Shown here: piece after piece, positions 25,375 to 34,794 of the stretch
How the letters are laid out: the number at the start of each line of letters is the position of its first letter
Numbering within the stretch: position 1 is the first letter of the stretch
Assembly (NCBI RefSeq): GCF_001905445.1
Contig: NZ_LIVQ01000001.1
Location: forward strand, 62,001-126,000
Direction of reading: 5' to 3'
From: Streptomyces sp. CB00455
Lineage (GTDB): Bacteria > Actinomycetota > Actinomycetes > Streptomycetales > Streptomycetaceae
DNA: 64,000 nucleotides
Made by a program: the position numbers and the translations under genes
The notes under the pieces: generated by a model
The model's database searches: none
The model's input: only the letters and a program-made list of their open reading frames with translations
What the model was told of the DNA's origin: nothing

Positions 25375-25617
25375 CTACGCGCCGTCGCCGAACCGTTCGT
25401 CGGCACTCTCGTATCCAGCCAGGGCCTGGCCCAGGCCGAACCAGGTCGCCGGCCATGTGGCGACGAAGATCCCCCATCGGTCGGCGCGGTCGATGCCCGC
25501 CGGTTCCACCTTCATCGACGTCAGCCACGAAGCGACGGACAACCCGATGGTCAGGCAGGCCACCGTGTTGGCGTGCTCGCTCCGCAGGCCCTTGTCGTGC
25601 AAAAACTTGACGATCAT
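25375..25617 (-). CDS. Small two-helix membrane protein, unknown function
   Basis: An 80-residue protein with AGGAG 5 bases before the ATG at 25617. It has a soluble start (MIVKFLHDKGLRSEHANTVA), a hydrophobic stretch CLTIGLSVASWLTS and a second one WGIFVATWPATWFGLGQAL, with a short acidic tail. The pattern suggests a small integral membrane protein with both ends inside. I know no family for it. The gap to the broken terpene synthase (160 bases) is free of genes. Confidence 0.65.
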   Translation of the reverse strand: MIVKFLHDKGLRSEHANTVACLTIGLSVASWLTSMKVEPAGIDRADRWGIFVATWPATWFGLGQALAGYESADERFGDGA

Positions 25618-25807
25618 GACGCTCCTCGATTCGACGCCGGAGCTTCCACCGTCACCCACACACCCGCTCTCCGCATCCGGGAGCCTGCGCCCCGGGCGAA
25701 GTCGACCGGCGTGGCGGCCGCCCCGTGCACCGCCGCCCCCGCGGCCACGAAGGCTGGAGCCGGGTGCGGGTCCCGAAGGGGACGCTGCATCGCGTCCGGT
25801 GCTGCTG

Positions 25808-26689
25808 TCATACCGTTCCGATGCGGCGGGCGATGTCTTCCGACCGTTGCAGGTGCTGGTGCGCGTCCTCGCCGAGGTGCTGCAGGACGCCCGCGATCAC
25901 GGTCTCGATGACGGCCAGGGTCGGTACGAGGCTGTCGTAGGGGGAGAAGGCGGAGACCTGACTGGACAGGACGACGTCCGCGTGGGCGGTGGCCGGGGAG
26001 AGCCAGGCATCGGTGAAGACGATCACCTTGCCACCGCTTTCCCGCGTCATGTGCGCGATGGCCGTCTTGTCCTCTTCGTAGCGCCGGTAGTCGAACAGGA
26101 TGACGGCGTCACGGCGGCCGAGATGGGCCAGGTGGGCCGTACGTTCGACGGCCGATTCCGGGAGGATCCTCACGTCGTCGCGGAGTTGCATGAGGTGCTT
26201 GGCGAGGTACTGGGCCAGCAGGTGGGTGAAGCGGCCGCCGGCCAGGGTGATGCGGCGTCTGCGGTCGCTGAGGATGTGGATGGCTTGGCCGAGGTCGTGC
26301 GGGGGGACCTCGTTGAGGGTGTGCGTGAGGGCTGCGGCGAAGGCGGTGTTCGCTCGGGTCAGGAGGCTGTCGTCCCGACCGGTCGCCTCGGAGTCAGGGG
26401 TTCGTCGTCCGTAGTCGGTGGACTCGTACAGGGACAGCGGGGAGGCGTTGCGTTCGTCGAGTTCCTGGCGCAGGGCGGCCTGGAAGTCGGGGAAGCCGCG
26501 GTAGCCGAGTCGGGCGGCAAAGCGCAGGACGGTGGGGGCGGAGACCGCTGCCCGCTCGGCGATGGCGGCGACGGTTTCGAATCCGGCGGCGGGATAGTTG
26601 GCCAGGAGGACGCGGGCGACCTTGCGTTCGGCTGGGCTGAGCTCGCCCAGCTTGTGGCGGATGTCGTCGGCGAGGGAGCCGGCTGCCAT
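25808..26689 (-). CDS. RpiR/MurR-family transcriptional regulator with SIS domain
   Basis: A 293-residue regulator. Residues 1-75 form the RpiR helix-turn-helix (SPAERKVARVLLANYPAAGF, then VAAIAERAAVSAPTVLRFAA). Residues about 115-270 are an SIS sugar-isomerase-like domain, with GGRFTHLLAQYLAKHL and DYRRYEEDKTAIAHM segments. Family members usually sense phosphosugars, though amino-acid-operon members exist. The ATG at 26689 has GGAAGGA 6 bases ahead; an ATG at 26707 has none. It is last in a leftward row behind a cyanophycinase and an amino-acid transporter, so it probably controls that set. A large inverted repeat lies just upstream. Confidence 0.88.
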   Translation of the reverse strand: MAAGSLADDIRHKLGELSPAERKVARVLLANYPAAGFETVAAIAERAAVSAPTVLRFAARLGYRGFPDFQAALRQELDERNASPLSLYESTDYGRRTPDSEATGRDDSLLTRANTAFAAALTHTLNEVPPHDLGQAIHILSDRRRRITLAGGRFTHLLAQYLAKHLMQLRDDVRILPESAVERTAHLAHLGRRDAVILFDYRRYEEDKTAIAHMTRESGGKVIVFTDAWLSPATAHADVVLSSQVSAFSPYDSLVPTLAVIETVIAGVLQHLGEDAHQHLQRSEDIARRIGTV

Positions 26690-26710
26690 GGGTGTCCTTC
26701 CGGTCATGCG

Positions 26711-26758
26711 GGCCGCATCCGCCGAGCCTAGCTGCTGTCCCAGTCGGCGGATGCGGCC
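26711..26758. promoter_or_regulatory. 15-base inverted repeat upstream of the RpiR gene
   Basis: GGCCGCATCCGCCGA (26711-26725) and TCGGCGGATGCGGCC (26744-26758) are a perfect inverted repeat with 18 bases between. It lies 22 bases before the regulator's start and about 58 bases after the cyanophycinase stop. It is either the terminator of the transport/cyanophycinase operon or the RpiR operator; the long loop favours an operator or a weak terminator. Confidence 0.55.
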
Positions 26759-26815
26759 CCGGGGCCCGGTGACCGCAACCGCCGGGGGTCTTGGGGGTTT
26801 CGGTGTGCGCGGGAG

Positions 26816-28102
26816 CTATGGACCCTTGATCGCGATGCCCAGCCCGATGATGCTCTGCGCGCTTCCGGGGATGCTCGTCCAGGAGGTGGGGCCGGGGTTC
26901 TTGGTCAGACTCACGGTGAAACGGGGGCAGGTTTCGAACGTGGTGGCGGTGGCGGTGTGCTGAGTGCGGGTTTCGGCGAGTTGACGGGCGGTGGCACGCA
27001 GGGAGTAGGGGTTTGCGTCCGGGTTGTCGACGGAGTGGAAGACGTCGTTGTTGGCCGGCACGGGCTGCGTGCTGCGCGGGATGAGGGGGGTCTTGCCCGG
27101 CGCGGGCCGGGCGGTGCGGCGGCGTGCGTCGTAGTGGTCGCCGTCGGTGAGGTAGGTGTAGCGGGCGCCGGTGAGCGACCACCCCTTGGCCGTGCTGTCG
27201 GTGCGGGCGTGGTCCAGGTCGAGGATGGCCAGGCCCTGGGGTCCGAGGACACGGAGCGCTTCGTGGTCGGTGCCGGGGTTGTCGACGACGACGGCGGTGT
27301 TCTCTTCGAGGGCGTAGACCCGGTCGTGTCCGGTGTCGGCGGCCAGGCGCAGGGCTCGTCCTTCCCGGCCGGAGGTGCCGGTGTGGGTGTCGATGAGGCC
27401 GGATCGCAGGAGTCCGAAGCCGCCTTGGGGAAGGTATCCGAGGCGGGTGGGGTCGTCGAAGTAGCCGGGGGTGCTTCCGTCGCGCAGCGCCCGGTAGGAG
27501 TCGCCGCCGGTCACCATGTCCGGGCCGGAGGCTATCTGCGCGCCGGCCGAGGAGCCCGAGATGACCGCGCCTGCGGCGAGTTTGGCCCGGATGGTCGCGA
27601 GGGCCTTGGAGTCGGTGTGGGCCGGGCCGTGGAGGAGGGTGGTGACGTAGCGGTACTGGTCGCCGCCGCCGAAGAAGAAGCCGGTCATGGAGTTGATCTG
27701 GGCGACGACCTGGTCGGAATCGGCGTTGGCGATGTGGTCGAGGTCGATGGGGATCCATTGGGCGTCGGCCGCGCCGTGCTTCTTGAACAGGTTGGCGTAG
27801 TAGGCGCCGTTGCAGGCGGAGTTGCTGCATTTGTCGGGGTCGGCTGCCTCGGGGTCCTGGCTGGCGGGGAGGGAGGAGGCGGTGAGGATGCCGATGCGGG
27901 CGTCGGCTGCGCCGGCGCGCTTGATGATCTCGCCGTAGACCTGCGTGTTGTCGTCCTTGAGGCCTCCGCCGATGAGGACGAGGGAGCCTCGGCGGGGAGA
28001 GGGCGGCGCGCCGGCGGTGGCGGGGGTCGCGGTCAGGGCGAGTGCCAGGGCCGTGGTGCCGGCGAGGAGGGTGCGGCGGGTGAGAGGGGATGGGGCGCGC
28101 AT
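26816..28102 (-). CDS. Tat-exported cyanophycinase-like serine peptidase (S51)
   Basis: A 428-residue secreted enzyme. The N-terminus has a twin-arginine signal (LTRRTLLAGTTALALALTATPATA). The mature part is of the cyanophycinase branch of peptidase family S51: VLIGGGLKDDNTQVY near the start, FFFGGGDQYRYV, the nucleophile elbow ISGSSAGAQIA with Ser185, and a later LIDTHTGTSGREGRALRL segment with the conserved His. Cyanophycinases cut the polymer of Asp backbone and Arg side chains into beta-Asp-Arg dipeptides. GGAGG precedes the ATG at 28102. It follows an M20 peptidase and an amino-acid ABC importer, a fitting set for polymer use. A relative lies divergently at 32450. Confidence 0.85.
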   Translation of the reverse strand: MRAPSPLTRRTLLAGTTALALALTATPATAGAPPSPRRGSLVLIGGGLKDDNTQVYGEIIKRAGAADARIGILTASSLPASQDPEAADPDKCSNSACNGAYYANLFKKHGAADAQWIPIDLDHIANADSDQVVAQINSMTGFFFGGGDQYRYVTTLLHGPAHTDSKALATIRAKLAAGAVISGSSAGAQIASGPDMVTGGDSYRALRDGSTPGYFDDPTRLGYLPQGGFGLLRSGLIDTHTGTSGREGRALRLAADTGHDRVYALEENTAVVVDNPGTDHEALRVLGPQGLAILDLDHARTDSTAKGWSLTGARYTYLTDGDHYDARRRTARPAPGKTPLIPRSTQPVPANNDVFHSVDNPDANPYSLRATARQLAETRTQHTATATTFETCPRFTVSLTKNPGPTSWTSIPGSAQSIIGLGIAIKGP

Positions 28103-28174
28103 GCTGGGTGCCTCCGTGGCTGGGCTCTTGCGTCCGGTAGCCGGGACGCCGTCGACGGGTGGTACGGGCTGGGG

Positions 28175-29392
28175 TCAGTGGTTTCGGGTGTCGCCCAGGG
28201 AGGCGATCAGGGACGCCAGGAGCGCGATGCGGGGCGCGACGGTGGTGGTGTCGAGCCATTCGTGCGGGCTGTGGTCTGCGCCGCCGACGGGGCCGAGGCC
28301 GTCGAGGACGGGTATGCCGACGCCGGCTATGAGGTTGGCGTCTCCCACTCCGCCAGTGGCGACGGCTCGGATGTCGAGTCCGAGCTGTCGGGCGGCGGCC
28401 TGGGCGTGAGTCAGCATGCGCCTGGAGGCGGGTGTGTCTTCCATGGGTGCGCACAGGTCGAGTTGTTCCACGCTCACGGTGGTGCCCGCCACGGCCGGCC
28501 GGCTGGCCGCTTCGGTGATGGCGTCCTTGACGCGCTCCACGTCGGCGAGCGTGGCCGCGCGTACCTCGACGTGCAGTTCGGCACCGGGGCAGACGATGTT
28601 GGCGCGTGTCCCCGCTCGGATGACGCCGACGTTGACGGTGACGTCGTCCCAGTGGCCGTTGAGGTTGTGCAGGGCGATGGTGAGGTGGGCGGCGGTGAGG
28701 GCGGCGTTGGCGCCGCGTTCGGGTTCGATTCCGGCGTGGGCGGCGCGTCCGGTGATGGTGAGGCGGAAGTCGGCGACGCCTTTGCGGGCGATGACCAGGT
28801 CGCCGTTCTCCCTGGCGCATTCGAGGGCGAGGGCGTGGTGCATGCCTTGCGCCGCGTGTTCGATGACGGGGCGGCTTGCTGGTGAGCCGATTTCCTCGTC
28901 GGGGGTGGCCAGGAAGATGATCTCGGCGAAGTCGTGCAGGCCCGCTCTCTCCAGGACGTCCAGTGCGTGCAGGCCCGCGAGGAGGCCGCCCTTGTCGTCG
29001 CTGACGCCGGGGCCGTGGGCGACGGCGCCGGACAGGGTGAAGGGCCGCCGCGCTGCGGTGCCGTCTTCGAAGACGGTGTCCATGTGCGCGGCGAGGAGGA
29101 TACGGCGGCCGCCGGCGGCCACCGTGAGACTGCCCCGTTTGCGGGCTACGAGGGTGTCGCCGAGGTTGTGGTGTGCCGCTTCGGGCGAGGTGAAGCGTTC
29201 GGTGTCGAATCCGAGCTGTGCGAGTCGTTCCTGCACCCAGTCGGCCATGCGGTTGACTCCTCGGCCGTTGTAGGAGCCGGAGTCGATGGACACCAGGTGG
29301 GCCAGATCGTGGAGGTAGGCGGGGAGGATGTGCTGGGCGTGGGGCAGGAGTGTCGTGGCCGCTGGGGCCTGCCCGCGGGCGGGGGCGGTCAC
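28175..29392 (-). CDS. M20-family metallopeptidase, CPG2/ArgE-like
   Basis: A 405-residue cytoplasmic metallohydrolase. The M20 metal-site marks are present: [13 protein letters not shown] (His-x-Asp), [19 protein letters not shown] (bridging Asp), and [13 protein letters not shown] (the Glu-Glu pair), followed by a bacterial-exopeptidase dimer domain ([20 protein letters not shown]) and [11 protein letters not shown] with the last His. Such enzymes remove C-terminal or side-chain-linked residues from dipeptides and acyl-amino acids. Its GTG start overlaps the ATPase stop (GTGA), so it is translated with the transporter. Here it may split imported beta-aspartyl-arginine or another dipeptide. 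Confidence 0.88.
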   Translation of the reverse strand: MTAPARGQAPAATTLLPHAQHILPAYLHDLAHLVSIDSGSYNGRGVNRMADWVQERLAQLGFDTERFTSPEAAHHNLGDTLVARKRGSLTVAAGGRRILLAAHMDTVFEDGTAARRPFTLSGAVAHGPGVSDDKGGLLAGLHALDVLERAGLHDFAEIIFLATPDEEIGSPASRPVIEHAAQGMHHALALECARENGDLVIARKGVADFRLTITGRAAHAGIEPERGANAALTAAHLTIALHNLNGHWDDVTVNVGVIRAGTRANIVCPGAELHVEVRAATLADVERVKDAITEAASRPAVAGTTVSVEQLDLCAPMEDTPASRRMLTHAQAAARQLGLDIRAVATGGVGDANLIAGVGIPVLDGLGPVGGADHSPHEWLDTTTVAPRIALLASLIASLGDTRNH

Positions 29393-30153
29393 AGGACCTT
29401 CGACAGGAAGGCTCGGGTGCGCTCGTGTTCGGGGTCGACGAGGACGCGCCGCGGGTCTCCCGCCTCGATGACGACGCCTTCGTCCATGAAGACCGCCGTG
29501 TCGCCGACCTCGCGGGCGAAGCCGATCTCATGGGTGACGACGATCATCGTCATGCCGTCCGCGGCAAGCCGGCGCATGACGTCGAGGACATCGCCGACGA
29601 GTTCGGGGTCGAGGGCCGAGGTGGGCTCGTCGAACAGCATCAGCTTGGGCTTCATCGCCAGCGCGCGGGCGATAGCAACGCGTTGCTGCTGTCCCCCGGA
29701 CAACTCGGCGGGGTAGTGGCCGGCCCGGTCGGCGAGTCCCACCTGGGCCAGGAGCCGTTCGGCATCCTCACGGGCCTGCGACCTGGACACGCCCGCCACG
29801 CTGAGGGGTGCTTCCATGACGTTGCCGAGGGCCGTCATGTGGGGGAAGAGGTTGAAGCGTTGGAAGACCATGCCGATGTCGCGTCGGCGCTCGGCCACTT
29901 CCCGCTCGCGCAGTTCGAGAAGCTTGTTGCCGTGCCTGCGGTAGCCGACGAGGTCGCCTTCGACGGCGAGCAGACCCGCGTCGATCTTCTCCAGGTGGTT
30001 GATGCAGCGCAGGAAGGTCGACTTGCCCGACCCGGAGGGCCCGAGCAGGCAGCAGACCTGTCCGCGTTCGACCATCAGGTCGATCCCTTTGAGGACCTCC
30101 AGTTTCCCGAAGTGCTTGCGTACGCCTTGGGCGTGGAGCATGGCAGTGGTCAT
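29389..30153 (-). CDS. Amino-acid ABC transporter ATP-binding protein
   Basis: A 254-residue ATPase of the GlnQ/HisP class that powers uptake of polar amino acids or related compounds. Walker A is [15 protein letters not shown], the Q-loop [14 protein letters not shown], the signature [17 protein letters not shown], Walker [16 protein letters not shown], and the switch His in VVTHEIGFA. The [19 protein letters not shown] end ([11 protein letters not shown]) is usual for this class. Its ATG overlaps the permease stop (ATGA), and its own TGA overlaps the next gene, so the complex is made from one transcript. Confidence 0.95.
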   Translation of the reverse strand: MTTAMLHAQGVRKHFGKLEVLKGIDLMVERGQVCCLLGPSGSGKSTFLRCINHLEKIDAGLLAVEGDLVGYRRHGNKLLELREREVAERRRDIGMVFQRFNLFPHMTALGNVMEAPLSVAGVSRSQAREDAERLLAQVGLADRAGHYPAELSGGQQQRVAIARALAMKPKLMLFDEPTSALDPELVGDVLDVMRRLAADGMTMIVVTHEIGFAREVGDTAVFMDEGVVIEAGDPRRVLVDPEHERTRAFLSKVL

Positions 30154-31145
30154 CGGCCGCCGTCCTTGCTGGTCGCGTCGTTCTTGCGGAGCAGGCCCGC
30201 GGCATTGCCGAGCATGCGCCGCAGCGGGGAGGTGTGGCCGGCCCGGGTCGTCCCGCGGCCGTAGCGGCGCTCCAGCCACGCCTGCGGAATGCCCAGGAGG
30301 GTGACCAGCGCCAGGTACCAGAGGCTGGCGACGACGAGCATGGGGATGACCTGGTAGTTCTGGGCGTAGACGTCCTGGATGTTGGACATGAGGTCGTGCG
30401 CTGAAATGACGGAGACCAGGGCGGTCATCTTGAGCATGTTGATGGTCTCGTTGCCCATCGGCGGGATGATGACGCGCATGGCCTGGGGCAGGACGATCCG
30501 CCGCATGGTCAGGGCGGGGCGCATGCCGAGCGAATGGGCGGCCTCGGCCTGTCCGGGGTCGACGGACTGGATGCCCGCCCGGACGATTTCGGAGGCGTAG
30601 GCGGCCTCGTTGAGCCCGAGGGCCAGGAGGGCTGCGACGGCAGGGGTGAGCAGCGAGTTGGTCTCGGCGGTGAAGAACGTGATGTCGGTGAAGGGGATCC
30701 CGACCATCACGTATGCGTAGAGCGCGCCTGCGTAGCCCCAGAAGATGATCTGGACGAGCAGCGGGGTGCCGCGGAAGATGCAGACGAAGAAGGTGGCCAG
30801 GCCGTACAGGACGGGGCTGGTCGACAGGCGCATCACGGCGATGAGGGTGCCCAGGCCCAGGCCGAGGGCCATGGCTGCGGCGGTCAGCCACAGGGTCGTG
30901 GCGAGGCCGTCGAAGATGAGGTCGGCGAAAAGGTAGTGGCCGACGACGTCCCAGTGGAGGTTGCGGTTCTTGGCCAGTGAGCCGGCCAGGCCCACCAGGG
31001 CGGCGACGGAGCATACGGCTGCCGCCCAGCGTCCGTAGCGGCGGACGGGCACGAGGGGCATGTCCGGCGCGCCGGGGAGTGTCCGGGGGTCCGCGGAGGC
31101 GGTGGGAGTGGAGGTTGAGGAGGTTGAGGTTGAGGAGGTTGCCAT
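30150..31145 (-). CDS. Amino-acid ABC transporter permease
   Basis: A 331-residue membrane protein of the HisM/GlnP type. Residues 1-25 are a Ser/Thr-rich repeat ([15 protein letters not shown]). About six membrane helices follow. The cytoplasmic coupling loop [20 protein letters not shown] (EAA motif) lies in the middle and is followed by [27 protein letters not shown] segment is characteristic of polar amino-acid permeases. It starts 2 bases after the binding-protein stop. With the ATPase and lipoprotein it forms the importer; only one permease gene is present, so it probably works as a homodimer. Confidence 0.93.
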   Translation of the reverse strand: MATSSTSTSSTSTPTASADPRTLPGAPDMPLVPVRRYGRWAAAVCSVAALVGLAGSLAKNRNLHWDVVGHYLFADLIFDGLATTLWLTAAAMALGLGLGTLIAVMRLSTSPVLYGLATFFVCIFRGTPLLVQIIFWGYAGALYAYVMVGIPFTDITFFTAETNSLLTPAVAALLALGLNEAAYASEIVRAGIQSVDPGQAEAAHSLGMRPALTMRRIVLPQAMRVIIPPMGNETINMLKMTALVSVISAHDLMSNIQDVYAQNYQVIPMLVVASLWYLALVTLLGIPQAWLERRYGRGTTRAGHTSPLRRMLGNAAGLLRKNDATSKDGGR

Positions 31146-31147
31146 GA

Positions 31148-32098
31148 TCAGTCCACCTCGGCGTTCTTGGTGGCTTCCTTCAGCGCGATCGACTCGACGC
31201 CGTACTTCGCGCAGATCTTGTTGAGGGTGCCTTCGTCGATGAGGGCCTGGAGTGCTTTCTGGATGGCGGCGGTGAGTCCGGGGAGCTTCTTCGATACGGC
31301 GATGCCGTTCGGTGAGGCCTTGTAGCCGCCTGCCGCCGCGGGGTCTTCGACGAGTTCGAAGGCCTTGCCGTCGTCGGCGGTCTTGGCGGTCCAGCCGGCG
31401 GCGGGCTTGGTCAGGACGTCGGCGGCGACCTTGCCGGCGCGCAGGGCGAGCTGGGCGTCGGAGTCCTTGGGGAACGTCTGGATGTCGATCTCGGGCCTGC
31501 CCGCGGCCTTGCACGTGGCCTGGTGTTCCTTGAGCAGGTCGAGCTGGTTGGTGGCCGCCTGGACACCGGCCTTCTTCCCGCACAGGTCATCGAGGGTGAT
31601 GATCTTGTCCGGGTTGCCCTTGAGGGTCATGATGCCGGAGCCGGACTGGGAGTAGTCGACGAAGTCGACGACGGCCTGGCGCTCCTCGTTGTCGGTGATG
31701 GCCGAGAGCGCCACGTCGTACTTGCCGGCCTGGATGGCGGGGACGATTCCGTCGAACTTCTGCGCAGTGAAGGCGAACGGCACTCCGAGCTTCGCCCCGA
31801 GGGCCTGTCCGAGGTCGTGGTCCAGGCCGGTGAGTTCGCTCTCCCCCTCCTTGACGAACATCTCGAAGGGCGCGTACGGGACATCGGTGGCCACCCGGAC
31901 CGTGCCCGCCTTCTTGATCTGTGCCGGGAGGGCGTCGTGCAGCGCTGCGTCCTTGGTGATCGTCACGCCGGCGACGGTGATCGGGCCGGCTTCTCCGGCA
32001 GCGGGGTCGCTGCCGGAGTCCGAGCAGGCGGTCAGTGTGGCCAGCGCGGTGGCGGCGGCGAGCGCGGCAGCCAGGTGTCGGGTGAGCCGAGTGTCCAT
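31148..32098 (-). CDS. Amino-acid ABC transporter substrate-binding lipoprotein
   Basis: A 316-residue surface lipoprotein. The signal ends in a lipobox LTAC, whose Cys is lipidated. The rest is a family 3 solute-binding protein (PF00497): [20 protein letters not shown] in the first lobe, [38 protein letters not shown], and [18 protein letters not shown]. The ligand is probably an amino acid or dipeptide. GGAGAGG lies 9 bases before the ATG at 32098. First gene of the leftward operon that continues with permease, ATPase and M20 peptidase. Promoter is in the 351-base gap shared with the divergent S51-like gene. Confidence 0.93.
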   Translation of the reverse strand: MDTRLTRHLAAALAAATALATLTACSDSGSDPAAGEAGPITVAGVTITKDAALHDALPAQIKKAGTVRVATDVPYAPFEMFVKEGESELTGLDHDLGQALGAKLGVPFAFTAQKFDGIVPAIQAGKYDVALSAITDNEERQAVVDFVDYSQSGSGIMTLKGNPDKIITLDDLCGKKAGVQAATNQLDLLKEHQATCKAAGRPEIDIQTFPKDSDAQLALRAGKVAADVLTKPAAGWTAKTADDGKAFELVEDPAAAGGYKASPNGIAVSKKLPGLTAAIQKALQALIDEGTLNKICAKYGVESIALKEATKNAEVD

Positions 32099-32449
32099 CG
32101 AGTCGAACCTCTCCAGTGGTCGGCCGACGGGAGTCTTCGCCGTCGACTGCACGCTGGAAGTTACAGAACAGCCATCAAATTTGCCAGATGTATCGCGCGT
32201 TACGTTCACGTTACGGCCAGGATCCGGGCCCCGGGGAAGGCCCACCGCACCGCTCACACCTCTCCGACCAGTGGTTGTACACGGGTCACATGACCGTTGG
32301 CCCGAATATCGTCATACATCTTCCGTACACGGGAACCAGCTTGTAAGTTCCGCTACCACCCAGACAGCCGCTGGCAAGTGCCCCCGCCAGGTCCTCATCA
32401 GCACTGTTGCCAACCCCTGCCCCAGCGCAGGCCCCCCACCGGAGATCCC
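32099..32449. promoter_or_regulatory. Divergent promoter region with 11-base-period direct repeat
   Basis: This 351-base gap separates the importer operon (leftward) from the secreted S51-like gene (rightward). GTTACG occurs at 32199-32204 and 32210-32215, exactly one helical turn apart, about 100 bases before the lipoprotein start. The stretch around 32160-32215 is AT-richer than its surroundings. A shared regulator acting on both sides is plausible. No coding frame with an RBS was found. Confidence 0.5.
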
Positions 32450-33913
32450 ATGGGCATTCGGCTCCCCCAACCGACGCCGGCGGCGTGCGCCGCCGTCGTC
32501 CTCCTCACGCTCGTCGGCACACTCGGCGCGGCGCACCCGGCCGAGGCCACCGCGAGCCGCGTCCGCCTCGGAAGCACCACCGACGCCGCCCGAACCAGCT
32601 GGCAGGGACCCGCCTTCACCATGAACGGCGACGGCAAAGTCCTGCCCGCGTCCATGACCGCCGCCATCGACGCCATCCGCGGCGGAACGGGCAACCTCGA
32701 TGTCACCGTCATCGCCGGATCCGCTCCCACCTCGGGCAGCGCCACTCCCGAGTGCGACACCGTCATGACCCTCTCCGGCGTCAACTCGTGTACGAGCTGG
32801 ACCCTCCCCGCAGCGGCGGACGGCAACAACAGCCAGGTCAACACCGACATCCGCAACGCCGAGTTCGTGTACTTCGCGGGCGGGGACCAATGCCGCTACG
32901 CGGCCTGGAAGGGCACGGCCCTGGAGGCCTCGGTCGAGTCGGTCGTCGCCAAGGGCGGCGGATCGGGCGGAGGCAGCGCCGGCCACCACATCAACAGCCC
33001 CGTCGTCTACGACGCCTGCAAGGGCAGCGTCACCAGCCCCGAAGCCCTCGCCAACCCCTACGACAGCTCCCTCACCTTCACCACCGGCATGTTCGAATGG
33101 CCGAACTACGCCGGCGTCATCAACGACTCCCACTTCACCACCCGCGACCGCATGGGCCGCACCATGGCCTTCATCGCACGGGCGGTGAAGGACGGCCGCA
33201 CCACCGGTGGCAAAGCCTGGGGAGTCGGGGTCGAGGAAGGCAGCTCACTCCTCCTCGACAAGAACGGGAGGGCCACCCTCTACGGCAAGGAGGCCTACGT
33301 CGTACTCGGCGACCACCAGCCCGAACAGGCGATATCCGGCAAGCCGCTGACCTTCTCCGACTACAAGATCTGGCGCCTGGGCGCCGGGCAGACCTACGAC
33401 TTCAAGAACCGCCCCACCTGCGGCTACTACCTGCGCAGCGTCACGGCGGGCATCCCCGACGCCAACCTGTACTCCGGCACGCCCCCCACCGACTGCGGAC
33501 CGGCGTCTGGCACCACCCTCGCGGAGACGGAGAACAACGACACCCGCTCCTCCGCCGACGACGCCACCATCACCACCAGCCTGCCCGTCACACTGACCGG
33601 CAGCATGAAATCCACCACGGACCGGGACTACTACCGCGTCTCCTTCACCGCGGGGCAGGAGATCGGCATCCGCTGCGACATCCCCGGCGCCTACGACGCC
33701 GACCTCTACCTGCTCGATTCGACCGGCGGCACGATCGACCGTTCCGTGAACAATGGACCGGGCACGGACGAGTCCTTGTCCTTCACCGGAACCGGAGCGG
33801 GCACTGGCACTGGCACTGGCACTGGCACTGGCACTGGCACCTACTACATCGAACTGGAGGCCTACGAGGGCTCCGGCACCAACCGCTACAGCTGCACACT
33901 CGCGCGCAGCTGA
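32450..33913 (+). CDS. Secreted S51-like (cyanophycinase-type) protein with PPC domain
   Basis: A 487-residue exported protein. Residues 1-32 are a Sec signal. Residues about 40-350 resemble the cyanophycinase/S51 family: FVYFAGGDQCRYAAW where the family has an FxGGDQ motif, an elbow AKGGGSGGGSAGHH in place of GTSAGA, VINDSHFTTRDRMGRTMAFI with the conserved His, and WGVGVEEGSSLLLD. Residues about 375-487 are a bacterial pre-peptidase C-terminal domain with ENNDTRSSADDA and DRDYYRVSFTAGQ. A run of Gly-Thr repeats sits inside it. GGAGATCCC precedes the ATG. It probably helps break down the polymer whose products the neighbouring importer takes up. Activity needs testing because the elbow is unusual. 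Confidence 0.8.
   Translation: MGIRLPQPTPAACAAVVLLTLVGTLGAAHPAEATASRVRLGSTTDAARTSWQGPAFTMNGDGKVLPASMTAAIDAIRGGTGNLDVTVIAGSAPTSGSATPECDTVMTLSGVNSCTSWTLPAAADGNNSQVNTDIRNAEFVYFAGGDQCRYAAWKGTALEASVESVVAKGGGSGGGSAGHHINSPVVYDACKGSVTSPEALANPYDSSLTFTTGMFEWPNYAGVINDSHFTTRDRMGRTMAFIARAVKDGRTTGGKAWGVGVEEGSSLLLDKNGRATLYGKEAYVVLGDHQPEQAISGKPLTFSDYKIWRLGAGQTYDFKNRPTCGYYLRSVTAGIPDANLYSGTPPTDCGPASGTTLAETENNDTRSSADDATITTSLPVTLTGSMKSTTDRDYYRVSFTAGQEIGIRCDIPGAYDADLYLLDSTGGTIDRSVNNGPGTDESLSFTGTGAGTGTGTGTGTGTGTYYIELEAYEGSGTNRYSCTLARS
33800..33840 (+). repeat. GGCACT hexamer repeat inside the PPC domain
   Basis: Six perfect GGCACT units plus GGCAC run from 33800 to 33840 and encode alternating Gly-Thr residues. 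The unit is a multiple of three, so copy-number changes alter loop length without breaking the protein. Confidence 0.9.
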
Positions 33914-34038
33914 CATTGGGCCCCGCCCCACCCCGCCCCCTCGGGAATGTGCGTGTTTGTTCCAGGTCCGGATGGAAAGGCGCCGGGTGCCGCGGTCTTG
34001 CCGGTCCGCCCGGGCCGCCCGCGGTCCAGGAGGACATC

Positions 34039-34563
34039 ATGCGTGCAAGAGTGCTGGCCATTGCGGTGTTCACGGCTTCGCTGGGCTGTTCTGGGGTGTC
34101 AGCGGTTGCTGCCGCTCCGGCTCCGGACAGTGCCGACGCCCGCTTCGTGCAGATGGCCCACCAGAGCAATCTCGCGGAGATCGCAGCCGGTCACGACACC
34201 CAGACGAACGCGAAGACGACCTGCGTGAAGGAGGTCGGTGCCGCTCTGGTGCGCGACCACACCAAGCTGGACGCGGAACTGTCCCAACTGGCGGAGAAGA
34301 GCGACGTCTCCCTGCCGAAGACCCCGACGCGTGAACAGCAGGCCACGCTGGCCGACGTCCGGTCCAAGGCCGGCAGCGCCGCCTACGACAAGGCGTGGCT
34401 GGTGGCCCAGGAGGCCGGTCACATCAAGACGCTCATGCTGATCGACCAGCAGATCAGCCAGGGCAAGGACGCCGAGACCGTCACGGCGGCGAAGGAAGCC
34501 CGCCCGGTGGTTGCCATGCACCTCGACATGGTCCGCGGCGGAACCTGTCACACCACCACGTAA
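34039..34563 (+). CDS. DUF4142 family secreted protein
   Basis: A 174-residue exported helical protein. The Sec signal ends near VAAAPAP. The rest is a DUF4142 four-helix bundle, with ARFVQMAHQSNLAEIAAGHD at the start, CVKEVGAALVRDHTKLDAEL in the second helix, and a closing EARPVVAMHLDMVRG segment; the fold is ferritin-like. A Cys near the front and one at the C-terminal end (GGTCHTTT) may pair. CAGGAGGACATC precedes the ATG. Many actinomycetes carry several copies. It lies between the S51-like gene and a chaplin. Role unknown. Confidence 0.85.
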   Translation: MRARVLAIAVFTASLGCSGVSAVAAAPAPDSADARFVQMAHQSNLAEIAAGHDTQTNAKTTCVKEVGAALVRDHTKLDAELSQLAEKSDVSLPKTPTREQQATLADVRSKAGSAAYDKAWLVAQEAGHIKTLMLIDQQISQGKDAETVTAAKEARPVVAMHLDMVRGGTCHTTT

Positions 34564-34794
34564 GGTTCCGGGCCCATCCCCCACTGCCTGACTTCGTGCC
34601 GTCCGGCGCGGCCACCCGGGCGAATCTCCCGCTACGGGCCGGGTACGACTGGCCTGCCCTGCCGCCAGGGCCGAGGAGGTGACCGAAGGTCACCGCTTCG
34701 GCCCAATCTCCGTAACCGGTCCCGTGTTCGTGCTGTTGGACGGGGACCTCATGCCGCAATCCCTGCGGCAGGCCCCCTCCCCAAGGAGATTTCC

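Noticed and set aside
26394..29531. A 1,045-codon open frame antisense to the cyanophycinase and M20 genes
   Set aside because: It is the usual long open frame seen opposite G/C-third-position genes; its product is Arg/Pro-rich with no domain.
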